From contig DGEB01000053.1 in NCBI GenBank assembly GCA_002385735.1, positions 1 to 13,872 on the forward strand: a DNA stretch of 13,872 nucleotides, in the 5' to 3' direction. Shown here in pieces: positions 1 through 6,911 of the stretch. The notes under the pieces were generated by a model that was not told the origin of the DNA, did no database searches, and worked only from the letters and a program-made list of their open reading frames with translations. This stretch comes from Peptococcaceae bacterium UBA3937 (lineage in GTDB: Bacteria > Bacillota > Peptococcia > DRI-13 > DTU073). Within the stretch, counting starts at the first letter, position 1. The number at the start of each line of letters is the position of its first letter. The translations under genes were made by a program, and so were the position numbers.

Positions 1-222
1 ACGACCACCACGACCACCACGACCGCCGCCAAAATTGTTGAATTCATAATCACCGTAGCCCGAGTCATTGTATCCACGATTGTTTCTTACTTTATCGCCG
101 CCATAACCGCCGCCATAACTATCGCCATAACCGCCGCCCCTGCCACAAGCCATCGATACAGAAGAGAAAGCTAGCACTAATAGGCCAATTAATACGAGTG
201 CGATTAATTTTCGTCCTCTCAT
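1..222 (-). CDS. Exported glycine-rich protein with RGG repeats (5' part; runs off the left edge)
   Basis: An open frame starts at the ATG at 222-220 and stays open for 74 codons to the window edge. A strong purine run (GGGGGGAGG) lies 9 bases before the ATG. The protein begins with a basic n-region (MRGRK), a hydrophobic stretch at about residues 6-18, and a likely signal-peptidase site at SVSMA before Cys26. The Cys could make it a lipoprotein, but Ser at -3 fits the lipobox poorly, so type I cleavage is at least as likely. The mature part is almost all Gly, Tyr, Asp, Asn and Arg: GYG/GGY units first, then Arg-Gly-Gly repeats encoded by near-identical 9-base units at 1-28. The family is not recognised. 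A surface or envelope role is inferred from the signal peptide only. The C-terminus and full repeat number are not visible. Confidence 0.72.
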   Translation of the reverse strand, partial: MRGRKLIALVLIGLLVLAFSSVSMACGRGGGYGDSYGGGYGGDKVRNNRGYNDSGYGDYEFNNFGGGRGGRGGR

Positions 223-250
223 CCGTGGTCGCCTCCCCCCAAATTTTTTG

Positions 251-304
251 TTCATATCGAAAAAATGGCATACACTCCCTTACAATATAATATTTCGATA
301 TGAA
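251..304. repeat. Perfect 12-base inverted repeat upstream of the glycine-rich gene
   Basis: The arms TTCATATCGAAA (251-262) and TTTCGATATGAA (293-304) are exact reverse complements, separated by 30 AT-rich bases. The repeat ends 28 bases before the start codon of the glycine-rich gene and has no T-run after either arm, so it does not look like a terminator. It could be an operator for a dimeric regulator or a structured 5' leader. A TATATT-like -10 lies between the arms on the minus strand, but no good -35 is visible. Confidence 0.6.
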
Positions 305-320
305 AGGGGGAAATCCTACC

Positions 321-360
321 AAAAATCAGAGTTTTATTAAATTTTTACTAATAGTCTGAT
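321..360 (-). terminator. Possible AT-rich intrinsic terminator after the small membrane transporter gene
   Basis: On the minus strand ATCAGA (360-355) pairs with TCTGAT (330-325), with a second inner pairing TATTA/TAATA. The stem is followed directly by a short T-run (324-321). It lies about 85 bases after the stop of the upstream gene. The stem is weak and AT-rich, so this is tentative. The rest of the 223-444 gap holds the inverted repeat and no coding region I can support. Confidence 0.35.
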
Positions 361-444
361 ATTGATGAAAATTGCTGCACTATTTTGGGACCCACCCTAT
401 CTACATTCCTCCCGTCTGAATTCCCTATTCACCACCTCTGCCTA

Positions 445-981
445 CTATGTCCTAACCCACTTCCTGTAAGCATAAAACAAGAGGATGAGCAGCAGGAAAA
501 CCAAGAGGAATTCAAGCCCGTAATAATAAGCAATTTCAAAAGCGCCGACCGTTACTAATGTTACAATTACCCCCGCCAAGACCACTCCCAGAACAATCGA
601 AACAAAGGCGGTGAACACCGGAAGGCCAAACAGCCAAGCTAGTAGCGCTCCCGTCCAGGCTCCGGTGCCCGGTAACGGAACGGCTACAAACAGGAGCAGC
701 CCCAGGGCGCCGTATTTTTTTACTTGTTCGCCCTTGCCACGGGTTTTCCGTAAAATCTTTTGAAATACGCGCTCTAAAGGCGGGAAAAACCGTGTGAGAA
801 GCTCCTGGCCCGGCGTTAGTAAAAGCAGAATGGGCAAAACAGGCACCAGATTCCCGGCTACAGCGACAACAAAGGCCCACCATGGCGCCATCCCCATGGT
901 AATCGCCAAAGGGATCGAGCCTCTCAACTCCGTAAAAGGCAGCATCGATAAGGCAAAAATATACCACTCCTTAATGGTCAT
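445..981 (-). CDS. Small multidrug export family (COG2426-type) integral membrane protein
   Basis: This is a 178-residue, very hydrophobic protein with about four to five membrane segments: near residues 6-30, 35-57, 92-120, 121-147 and 155-172. A basic cytoplasmic loop (about 66-90, rich in Lys/Arg) sits in the middle. Two motifs typical of the small multidrug export family are visible: ELRGSIP near residue 18 and the re-entrant-like VPLPGTGAWTGALLAWLFG near residue 101. Despite the family name, its substrate is not established; transport is an inference from family and topology. The ATG at 981 is preceded by AGGAG with a 6-base spacer. It follows the peptidase gene after a 109-base AT-rich gap (982-1090) in which I see no gene and no clear terminator, so it may be read from the upstream unit or from its own weak promoter. 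Confidence 0.85.
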   Translation of the reverse strand: MTIKEWYIFALSMLPFTELRGSIPLAITMGMAPWWAFVVAVAGNLVPVLPILLLLTPGQELLTRFFPPLERVFQKILRKTRGKGEQVKKYGALGLLLFVAVPLPGTGAWTGALLAWLFGLPVFTAFVSIVLGVVLAGVIVTLVTVGAFEIAYYYGLEFLLVFLLLILLFYAYRKWVRT

Positions 982-1090
982 TGTTCACTCCTGTTTTTAA
1001 CATCAAGTAATCGTGCGAAACGCTTTTCTTACCAAAAATATATACAAAGATTCCTTATTAAATACGCAAATTAATTTTTATCTAAAGCGG

Positions 1091-2047
1091 TTACCTCACG
1101 TCGGTGAAAATTTCCCCCAGGGATTTGGTCAATGCTTCAATGTTGGTTATATTCAATCGTTCAATGGTATCAAGAGGGGTATGGTTATTAGCTAGCCATC
1201 TTGGCGATAGCAAGGTAAAACCGGGAATCTTTTTTTTGGCAAAGGACCAGTGATCGCTATTGTGTCCCCGGTGCTTTTCCCAATTAATACTCCAGCCCTT
1301 GTTTTCCAAGCGCTCAATGATTTGCTGAGCTAAAGGGCCTTCCGCATCCTGCCAGCCGAGTAACTGCCAATCCGACTTTAAATTCCCGACAGTATCAAGA
1401 TTGACCACGGCTTTGATTTTTTCCAAGGGTACCGTCGGATGCTCGCAAAAATACTGGGAACCCCATAATCCCTTTTCCTCCGATCCCCAAAAAGCAATCA
1501 ACACCGTGTTTACCGGCCCTCGCTCCACCAGCTTTTTGACCAGATCCATCACCGCGGCCACCCCTGAGGCGTTATCATTCGCCCCGCGATAGTATTCATT
1601 GCCAATGATCCCCAGGTGATCGTAATGAGCGCTAAGCACAATGATCTCATCCGACACTCCTTCGATGATCCCTAAAACATTCTCGCTGTGCCGCTTTTTG
1701 GAGTAATCGGTCACGCCCATTACCATCCGCAGCCCTTCCATGACCGGTTTATATTCGTAAATATCAAAGGCTTGAAAATATGTACCATTATCCCCGGCCG
1801 GTTTTACCCCGTTCCTTTGCAAAAAACGCGCCAGATAAAGCGCCGCCTCGGCTTCCCCTTTTTTGCCTCCTTCGCGTCCCTCCATCGCATTGTCACATAA
1901 CTTTTCAATATATTGGGTGATCCCTTCATCGGCTTCATCATAATCCTGCAGTTTAGGGATATTGTCCCGCTGCCCGCAGGCCACCGCAAAAACAGTGAGC
2001 ATCACCAGCATTAAAATACTGACAAGAAGCGCACTCCGTTTTTTCAC
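1091..2047 (-). CDS. M28-family zinc aminopeptidase, probable lipoprotein
   Basis: The 318-residue protein starts with a signal sequence (MKKR, hydrophobic to about residue 22) ending FAVAC. Cys24 is the likely lipidated residue, placing the enzyme on the outer face of the membrane. The two-zinc site of peptidase family M28 is complete: His141 and Asp143 in AHYDH, Asp158 in GANDNASG, Glu190/Glu191 in GSEEKG, Asp218 in NLDTVG and His289 in NNHTPLD. It should remove N-terminal amino acids from peptides; the exact specificity cannot be read. The start is GTG at 2047, with AAGGAG 8 bases upstream. That GTG overlaps the TGA stop of the helicase-loader gene (GTGA), so the two are translationally coupled, an odd pairing of a surface peptidase with a replication factor. 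Confidence 0.92.
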   Translation of the reverse strand: MKKRSALLVSILMLVMLTVFAVACGQRDNIPKLQDYDEADEGITQYIEKLCDNAMEGREGGKKGEAEAALYLARFLQRNGVKPAGDNGTYFQAFDIYEYKPVMEGLRMVMGVTDYSKKRHSENVLGIIEGVSDEIIVLSAHYDHLGIIGNEYYRGANDNASGVAAVMDLVKKLVERGPVNTVLIAFWGSEEKGLWGSQYFCEHPTVPLEKIKAVVNLDTVGNLKSDWQLLGWQDAEGPLAQQIIERLENKGWSINWEKHRGHNSDHWSFAKKKIPGFTLLSPRWLANNHTPLDTIERLNITNIEALTKSLGEIFTDVR

Positions 2048-3021
2048 GACACTGACTCCTTTTGGTCTATTTTGTTGGCTTGCATCGCCTTTAACTGCCG
2101 GACACTGGTTCCGGAAAATTTCAATACTCGTGACGTTCCCAAAATCCGGTCACTCAAGCGGTCTTCGTAAATGGTGCCGATCTCATTGGGCATTAAATTA
2201 GTGCTGATGACCCAAGGAAGACAATAACTAATGCGTTCATCAAAGAGATAGAACAACTGCTCCCGTACAAAATCGGTCGATACTTCTGTGCCCAAATCGT
2301 CAATAATCAGGAGATCCACTTGGTAAAGATCTTTGAGCTGATGAGGCTTAATGGTCTCGTTCTTCTCAAAATTAAACTTATACTCGCGAATCAAATCGAG
2401 AATCGTGCCGATCTTAAGATATACTACCCTCCGCCCCGCCTGGAGCACATAATTGGCAATGGCGCTGCAGAGATGAGTTTTGCCGGTACCGATGGTGCCA
2501 CATAAAAATAGATTTTCGGTTTTTTCTCCGGCGCATACTTTTTCCGCAAACTCGATGCACTGCTGCAAAATGGCGCGGTAACGATCCTTATCTTCGTACC
2601 AGTCTAAAGTAAATGTTTTAAAGGTTTGCTCCTGCTGGTGCGGGGTTAAGCCGCTGAACAGCCGGCGCTCCTCCTGCTCTTCCTCCAACAAACAGGCGCA
2701 TTTTTCCCCAATGCCAACAAAGCCCGTATCTTGGCATTGCGGACAATCCCACCAGATCTCATAAATATTTCCCGGTAAATTATGCTTTTTCATTAATAGT
2801 TTTCTCTCGGCTAAAAGAGCCTCCTGAGCTTGCAGCAACTCCTCCTTGCTCATCCCCATTTTCCCCTTGCCCATCCCCAGCATGGCGATTTCCAGGGACA
2901 TCTGGGTAAAAAGGCGGGAAATCTCCCCTAAGCGGGGATACTTTTGATGCAATGCTTCAACCCGGCTCTCCCAGTCGGCAATCTTTTTTTGTCGCTTCAA
3001 CGCCCGCCTCGCTATACTCAT
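2044..3021 (-). CDS. DnaI/DnaC-type replicative helicase loader (AAA+ ATPase)
   Basis: The 325-residue protein has an N-terminal helical region (about 1-85). A zinc-binding-type cysteine cluster follows (Cys93 and Cys96 in CPQCQDTG, Cys108 and Cys110 in CAC), as in DnaI/DnaC loaders. The AAA+ module has Walker A GTIGTGKTH (Lys171), Walker B LLIIDDLG (Asp231/232), a sensor I Asn in STNL (265) and an Arg-finger-like YEDRLSDR (about 275-282). The family loads the replicative helicase onto DNA. An in-frame ATG at 3039 exists, but the ATG at 3021 is preferred because a GGTGG/GGGAGG run lies just before it. The gene directly follows the DnaD-like gene, which fits a primosome pair. IstB-type transposon ATPases are relatives, but no transposase is nearby and the Cys cluster favours a loader. 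Confidence 0.9.
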   Translation of the reverse strand: MSIARRALKRQKKIADWESRVEALHQKYPRLGEISRLFTQMSLEIAMLGMGKGKMGMSKEELLQAQEALLAERKLLMKKHNLPGNIYEIWWDCPQCQDTGFVGIGEKCACLLEEEQEERRLFSGLTPHQQEQTFKTFTLDWYEDKDRYRAILQQCIEFAEKVCAGEKTENLFLCGTIGTGKTHLCSAIANYVLQAGRRVVYLKIGTILDLIREYKFNFEKNETIKPHQLKDLYQVDLLIIDDLGTEVSTDFVREQLFYLFDERISYCLPWVISTNLMPNEIGTIYEDRLSDRILGTSRVLKFSGTSVRQLKAMQANKIDQKESVS

Positions 3022-3065
3022 CGTCCTCCCCCACCTCATATCCTGTTCTTACCGTTCACTGTTCA

Positions 3066-4052
3066 CTAATCGACTCCCAGGATCTTCTCCCAATCCCGGT
3101 TGTCCACATGGTTAATGCGCTTTTTCCGTTGCCGGGCGCCTGTTACGGACCCGCTTTCCGATTGAAGCGGTGCGCCGTGCAAAGCCTGTCCCTTTTGCCG
3201 GTCGTGTTCCTCGATGGCTTTTTGCGCGCCCTCCAAATTCTTTACTCCTTTTTGAGCCCAATCCTCCAAAATCCGGTCGATGTATTTAAAACTGGGGCAG
3301 TTGGTACGCACCGTTTCCTCAGCCGCCCGCATAATCACCTCATGACCGAATTTCCATTGATTCTGCCACTTAAGATACATTTCCCGCTGCGGCCGGGTAA
3401 CTCCCCCGTACTGACCCACACATTTTTTCACTTCCATTACTTTATACAAGACCCAATCCAGCTCATTCATAAAGGAAATCAATTCTTCCACCGTATGGAT
3501 CCCGTTTTCATAGACTCTTTTGGCAATCGGCTGATAGGTCTGAATGGTGGTCTGTCCCCGCTCAAAGCACAACTGCAGGAAAATCAGAATAAAATCAGTG
3601 CTCCAGCCATAACGCAAATTGAACTCCTGCAGCACCTGCTTCTCCCGAAAAGTAACGGATAAGGTGCCCCGTACCTGATCCAGCCATTTCAGAATCTTGC
3701 CATAGTCAAAATCGCCCTTCATTTGGTAAGCTACGGCCTTTTCTCCCTGAGCATCAACGCTTTGTTTTTCAAAGACCGCGTATAGCCTGTCCCAAAGCGG
3801 CAAAAAGGAGATTTTCTTCTGCCCGTTCTCGATCCCCCACTTGGCCCACCCTTCCGAGAGCACCCATTTAATCCAGGGGTTCTTCGCCAATTCGTCGGCG
3901 GGGATGTTTTGTTGACTCGCCGCCAGGGCCAGGATTAAATAGCCAAGATTCTCCGGGGAAAGGTTCAAGCTTTGGATATTCTTAAGCAGGGCTAAGGGCA
4001 CGGCCACTTGTCCTTCATCCATCAGCCATTGAGTATATTCCACATTCTTCAC
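3066..4052 (-). CDS. DnaD-like replication initiation protein
   Basis: This 328-residue protein has an N-terminal, probably winged-helix region (about 15-95). A DnaD C-terminal-type (DDBH2) helical domain spans about 225-276 and carries the hallmark YIDRILEDWAQKGV at 257-270. A similar segment at about 151-190 (YQPIAKRVYENGIHTVEE) aligns with it, suggesting two tandem copies of the domain. The tail (280-328) is basic and polar and ends in a short DNRDWEKILG motif. DnaD proteins bind DNA and help recruit the helicase loader at origins and restart sites. The next gene encodes such a loader, which supports the call. The start is GTG at 4052, with GGGGGGAGG 7 bases upstream, overlapping the end of the preceding gene's stop region (15-base gap). 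Confidence 0.85.
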   Translation of the reverse strand: MKNVEYTQWLMDEGQVAVPLALLKNIQSLNLSPENLGYLILALAASQQNIPADELAKNPWIKWVLSEGWAKWGIENGQKKISFLPLWDRLYAVFEKQSVDAQGEKAVAYQMKGDFDYGKILKWLDQVRGTLSVTFREKQVLQEFNLRYGWSTDFILIFLQLCFERGQTTIQTYQPIAKRVYENGIHTVEELISFMNELDWVLYKVMEVKKCVGQYGGVTRPQREMYLKWQNQWKFGHEVIMRAAEETVRTNCPSFKYIDRILEDWAQKGVKNLEGAQKAIEEHDRQKGQALHGAPLQSESGSVTGARQRKKRINHVDNRDWEKILGVD

Positions 4053-4067
4053 GCCTCTTCCTCCCCC

Positions 4068-4880
4068 CTAAAAGTCAATCGATTTAAAGACAATATGCAC
4101 TCCGTAAACGATCATCCCCGTAATATATTCCAACTGTTGGTGTAACAGCCCCCTTATTTCTTTGGCCAGGTCCGGTAAATAAACGCCGAAACGGGCGGTG
4201 AGCTCCAATTGCACGGTCACTCCTTCTTCCTGCATCTTGACGTTTACCCGGTTCAACTGGGAGACGCCGGGGATCGGCAGGACAACAAAAGTGGTGATTT
4301 GCTGCACCGCGTATTCCGAAATATACAGCTTGCCCATCAAACTGAATTTGGGCCTGATAATCGATTTTTCCCCGATTTTGCGCCGGGACTCGTTTTTTTT
4401 CTTAAAAAAATATTTTAAAGGGTCTACCAAATAACCCGGAAAATCCTTCTTAATCTCGATTGTGGGCACAGGAATCACGTGCATACCGTGATTCTCCCGT
4501 AATTCCCTGGCCAGTTTCCTTTCCCTTTCTGTAGAAATATCCTCAATTTTAATAACCTTCACCGGTTTATCCATCTGTAAAGCTTCGGTAATCCGCAAGA
4601 CCATCCGTAAAGAGGTGCCTAAAATCAGCACTCGCGGGGGGTTCAATTTCTGCAGGCATTCCCGGATTTCCCGAGCATGTTCGGGGTCGAGAAAAATAGC
4701 CCGTTTTACAGCGCCCAAAGCCGTTGCTTCCCGTTTGGCCGATTTGCCGGCTACCTTAAAGCCGTCCTTGATTAATAATCCGTCGTCAATCACCGTATCA
4801 ATTCCGTGATCATAGGCCACATTCATCGCCTGGTGGCTCTTTCCTGTACCACTCGACCCAACCAGCGCATATACTTCCAT
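4068..4880 (-). CDS. P-loop NTPase fused to an Asp23/Gls24-type domain, function unknown
   Basis: From the ATG at 4880 (GAGGTGA, 5-base spacer) the protein has 270 residues. A GTG at 4916 would add 12 residues but lacks a good ribosome site. The N-terminus is a nucleotide-binding domain: beta strand MEVYALV, then Walker A GSSGTGKSH at 8-16, a TVIDDGLLI stretch at 29-37 that could act as an acidic motif, and RVLILGTS near 73-80. After a basic linker (about 158-178, rich in Lys/Arg), residues 181-270 match the Asp23/Gls24 (alkaline-shock) pattern: GKLYISEYAVQQI, then GVSQLNRVNV, ARFGVYLPDLAKEIR and a final EYITGMIVYGVHIVF. I infer a conserved but uncharacterised clostridial family. It begins a unit with dnaD-like and helicase-loader genes, so a replication- or envelope-linked role is possible but unproven. 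Confidence 0.75.
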   Translation of the reverse strand: MEVYALVGSSGTGKSHQAMNVAYDHGIDTVIDDGLLIKDGFKVAGKSAKREATALGAVKRAIFLDPEHAREIRECLQKLNPPRVLILGTSLRMVLRITEALQMDKPVKVIKIEDISTERERKLARELRENHGMHVIPVPTIEIKKDFPGYLVDPLKYFFKKKNESRRKIGEKSIIRPKFSLMGKLYISEYAVQQITTFVVLPIPGVSQLNRVNVKMQEEGVTVQLELTARFGVYLPDLAKEIRGLLHQQLEYITGMIVYGVHIVFKSIDF

Positions 4881-4952
4881 GCTTTTCACCTCAATCTGAC
4901 CCCAGCCTTTTGACACACGGCTTCCGCCTTGCGCAAAATTTGTCTACATACT

Positions 4953-4992
4953 ATTTTACTATAATTATAAGAAAAAAAATATCCTCCGCCCG
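4953..4992 (-). promoter_or_regulatory. Possible promoter of the P-loop/DnaD/helicase-loader unit
   Basis: A perfect TATAAT lies at 4969-4964 on the minus strand, about 85 bases before the ATG of the P-loop gene, with a TAAAAT just downstream (4958-4953). No TTGACA-like hexamer lies at the right distance (CGGGCG is there instead). The call rests on the -10 and on the position just after the terminator of the upstream operon. Confidence 0.3.
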
Positions 4993-5006
4993 CAAATCGA
5001 CCGGAG
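4972..5006 (-). terminator. Possible second terminator hairpin
   Basis: On the minus strand CTCCG (5006-5002) pairs with CGGAG (4988-4984) around a 13-base loop, followed within four bases by a run of eight T (4979-4972). The stem is short, so it may only back up the stronger terminator immediately upstream. Confidence 0.4.
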
Positions 5007-5008
5007 CC

Positions 5009-5047
5009 AAAAAAGAAAAGGAGAAGCGGCCCCCAAGACTGCTTCTC
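5009..5047 (-). terminator. Intrinsic terminator of the dapL-metK operon
   Basis: On the minus strand GAGAAGC (5047-5041) and GCTTCTC (5027-5021) form a perfect 7-base stem with a 13-base G-rich loop. The tract CTTTTCTTTTTT follows at once. It lies about 40 bases after the stop of the last gene of the unit and before the next gene set, as expected for a rho-independent terminator. Confidence 0.75.
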
Positions 5048-5088
5048 GTTTAAAAACGCAAGTTCCCTCTAAAAACAAGTACCAATCG

Positions 5089-5709
5089 TTAGTCAGGCGT
5101 TTTATTTTTGAAATGCAATTTCGGAACAGAATAATTAGAATCCATGTTCGGTTTAGCCTGTAAGTTATTGATTTCCGGCAGTTCGAACTGAAGATCAAAA
5201 CCCGGTTGCGGCAAATTATCCAGGGGCACAGGGTTCTGGTTCAGATTGTCCATCCCCGGATTTTGCGGTGCTCTCACTATTTCGTTATTTTCGACTTTTC
5301 CTGCGTTTTGTCCCCGCTCCCAGATTAAGCGGTTCCCCAGCAAGCTTCCTTGCAGATAAACCTTATTCACCTTCCCTAACTCATCATCAGCAAACACAAT
5401 CCGAAAATCAGGTTGCGGTTTTTTATCATTTACTTTAAAACGGAGTTCCAGAAAAAGATTGGCCCCGTTGATCTTGTAGTCATAACGCACAAAGCGGGAT
5501 GACGCTTCGTTATGGTAACCGGCCACCGCCAACTGGTTGCCCAGGATAAAAACTTCATTTATATTAATTAAATCAGGATTGGCCAGGGTGCCTTTGGCTC
5601 TGTTCGCCACGAACCAAATCATTAAAAGAGACATCCCCAGAATAATCAAGAGGGCCTCTCGCATTCCAATCCCGTTGGTTTGATGCTTTTTCCTGTCCTC
5701 AAATCTCAT
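5089..5709 (-). CDS. Single-pass membrane protein of unknown function
   Basis: I do not recognise this 206-residue protein. It has a short charged cytoplasmic N-terminus (MRFEDRKKHQ), one membrane segment at about 17-36 (EALLIILGMSLLMIWFVA), and an outward-facing remainder. Residues 45-132 look beta-rich (alternating hydrophobics, ending VNKVYLQGSLLGNRLIWER), a pattern I associate from memory with short beta domains in Gram-positive envelope proteins. About 135-185 is Asn/Pro-rich and probably flexible. The ATG at 5709 follows GGGAGG with a good spacer and lies only 12 bases after the metK stop, so it should be co-transcribed and is the last gene before the terminator at 5009-5047. Nothing in it suggests a methionine-related enzyme. 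Confidence 0.8.
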   Translation of the reverse strand: MRFEDRKKHQTNGIGMREALLIILGMSLLMIWFVANRAKGTLANPDLININEVFILGNQLAVAGYHNEASSRFVRYDYKINGANLFLELRFKVNDKKPQPDFRIVFADDELGKVNKVYLQGSLLGNRLIWERGQNAGKVENNEIVRAPQNPGMDNLNQNPVPLDNLPQPGFDLQFELPEINNLQAKPNMDSNYSVPKLHFKNKTPD

Positions 5710-5721
5710 GCCGGTTCCTCC

Positions 5722-6903
5722 CTAAAAACAGCTTTGCAGTTCCTCCACCTTGTCTAATCTTTCCCAGGGCAGGTCTAAATCCAGCCGGCCAAAATGCCCA
5801 TAGGCAGCGATTTGTTTATAAATCGGGCGCCGCAAATTGAGCTCCTTGATAATCCCGGCGGGGCGCAGGTCAAAAAGCTGCTGAATCGTCTCCGCCAGCT
5901 TTCCTTCATCCACTTTGCCGGTGCCGAAAGTATCCACCATAATGCTTACCGGCCGGGCCACGCCAATGGCATAGGCAAGCTGGATTTCACATTTTTCCGC
6001 CAAACCGGCGGCCACAATGTTTTTCGCCACATAGCGAGCGGCATAAGAGGCGGAACGGTCTACCTTCGTGGGGTCTTTTCCGGAAAAAGCGCCGCCTCCG
6101 TGGCGCGCCATGCCGCCATAGGTATCCACGATAATCTTGCGGCCCGTTAAACCGGCATCCCCCATCGGCCCGCCAATCACAAAGCGCCCGGTGGGATTGA
6201 TATAAATCCGGGTTCGCGCATCTATCAACTCCGGCGGCACTATCGGCAGGATCACTTCCTGTGTGACTTCCTGGCGCAGGTTTTCTACTTTGATGTTCGG
6301 AGTATGCTGGGCGGACAAAACGATCGTATCCACCCGCACCGGTTTGTCCCCGTCATATTCCACGGTGACCTGGGCTTTCCCGTCTGGCCGCAAAAAAGGC
6401 AAGGTGCCGTTTTTGCGGAACTCCGCCAAACGCCGGACCAGTTTATGGGCCAGGGTAATCGGCAGGGGCATATATTCCGGAGTTTCGTTGGTGGCATAGC
6501 CGAACATGATCCCCTGGTCGCCGGCACCAATGGTCTCAATTTCCTCATCAGATACTTCTCCTGTTTTATACTCTAAAGCCTTATTCACTCCCAGGGCAAT
6601 ATCCGACGATTGCTCGTCAATAGCCGTCAAAACGGCGCAGGTACTGCCGTCGAAACCGTATTTGGCTCGAGTGTAACCAATCTCGTTGACCGTATCCCGG
6701 ACCAGCTTCGGAATATCCACATAACAATCGGTGGTGATTTCCCCCGTAACCAAAACAAGCCCCGTGGTAACCACCGTTTCACAAGCTACCCGGGCTAAGG
6801 GGTCTTTTTCCATAATCGCGTCTAAAATCGCATCGGAAATCTGGTCGGCAACCTTGTCGGGATGCCCCTCGGTGACGGATTCCGATGTAAATAGCTTTCT
6901 CAC
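5722..6903 (-). CDS. metK: S-adenosylmethionine synthetase
   Basis: The enzyme makes S-adenosylmethionine from methionine and ATP in the cytoplasm. From the GTG at 6903 it has 393 residues, normal for the family. The hallmark motifs are present in order: [13 protein letters not shown] at 5-17, the ATP-binding GAGDQG at 126-131, and the phosphate-binding [17 protein letters not shown] near 269-285. A GTG at 6915 is in frame, but the AAGGAG ribosome site formed by the last codons of coaBC lies right on it. The GTG at 6903 gives the canonical [10 protein letters not shown] start, although its spacer is 11 bases. It sits just behind coaBC inside the operon. I see no S-adenosylmethionine riboswitch or other leader, so control must come from the operon as a whole. 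Confidence 0.97.
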   Translation of the reverse strand: MRKLFTSESVTEGHPDKVADQISDAILDAIMEKDPLARVACETVVTTGLVLVTGEITTDCYVDIPKLVRDTVNEIGYTRAKYGFDGSTCAVLTAIDEQSSDIALGVNKALEYKTGEVSDEEIETIGAGDQGIMFGYATNETPEYMPLPITLAHKLVRRLAEFRKNGTLPFLRPDGKAQVTVEYDGDKPVRVDTIVLSAQHTPNIKVENLRQEVTQEVILPIVPPELIDARTRIYINPTGRFVIGGPMGDAGLTGRKIIVDTYGGMARHGGGAFSGKDPTKVDRSASYAARYVAKNIVAAGLAEKCEIQLAYAIGVARPVSIMVDTFGTGKVDEGKLAETIQQLFDLRPAGIIKELNLRRPIYKQIAAYGHFGRLDLDLPWERLDKVEELQSCF

Positions 6904-6911
6904 TGTTAGTC

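Noticed and set aside
253..276. Sporulation sigma-E/K-like -10 (CATACACT) on the plus strand in the left gap.
   Set aside because: There is no plus-strand gene downstream, and the possible -35 is at the wrong distance.
119..322. 67-codon minus-strand frame crossing the start of the glycine-rich gene.
   Set aside because: It overlaps a better gene with a signal peptide and a strong ribosome site, and its product looks random.
536..967. 143-codon frame inside the small multidrug export gene.
   Set aside because: It lies within a clearly membrane-type gene, has a non-protein-like composition, and is a shadow frame.
2044..3021. IstB-type transposon helper ATPase (mobile element).
   Set aside because: There is no transposase or terminal repeat nearby, and the N-terminal Cys cluster plus the DnaD-like neighbour favour a helicase loader.
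3041..3065. Short tandem AGTGAAC repeat between the DnaD-like and loader genes.
   Set aside because: Only two copies of seven bases; too short to mean much.
2952..3662. Long plus-strand frame (236 codons) opposite the DnaD and loader genes.
   Set aside because: It spans two recognised genes on the other strand and resembles no family.
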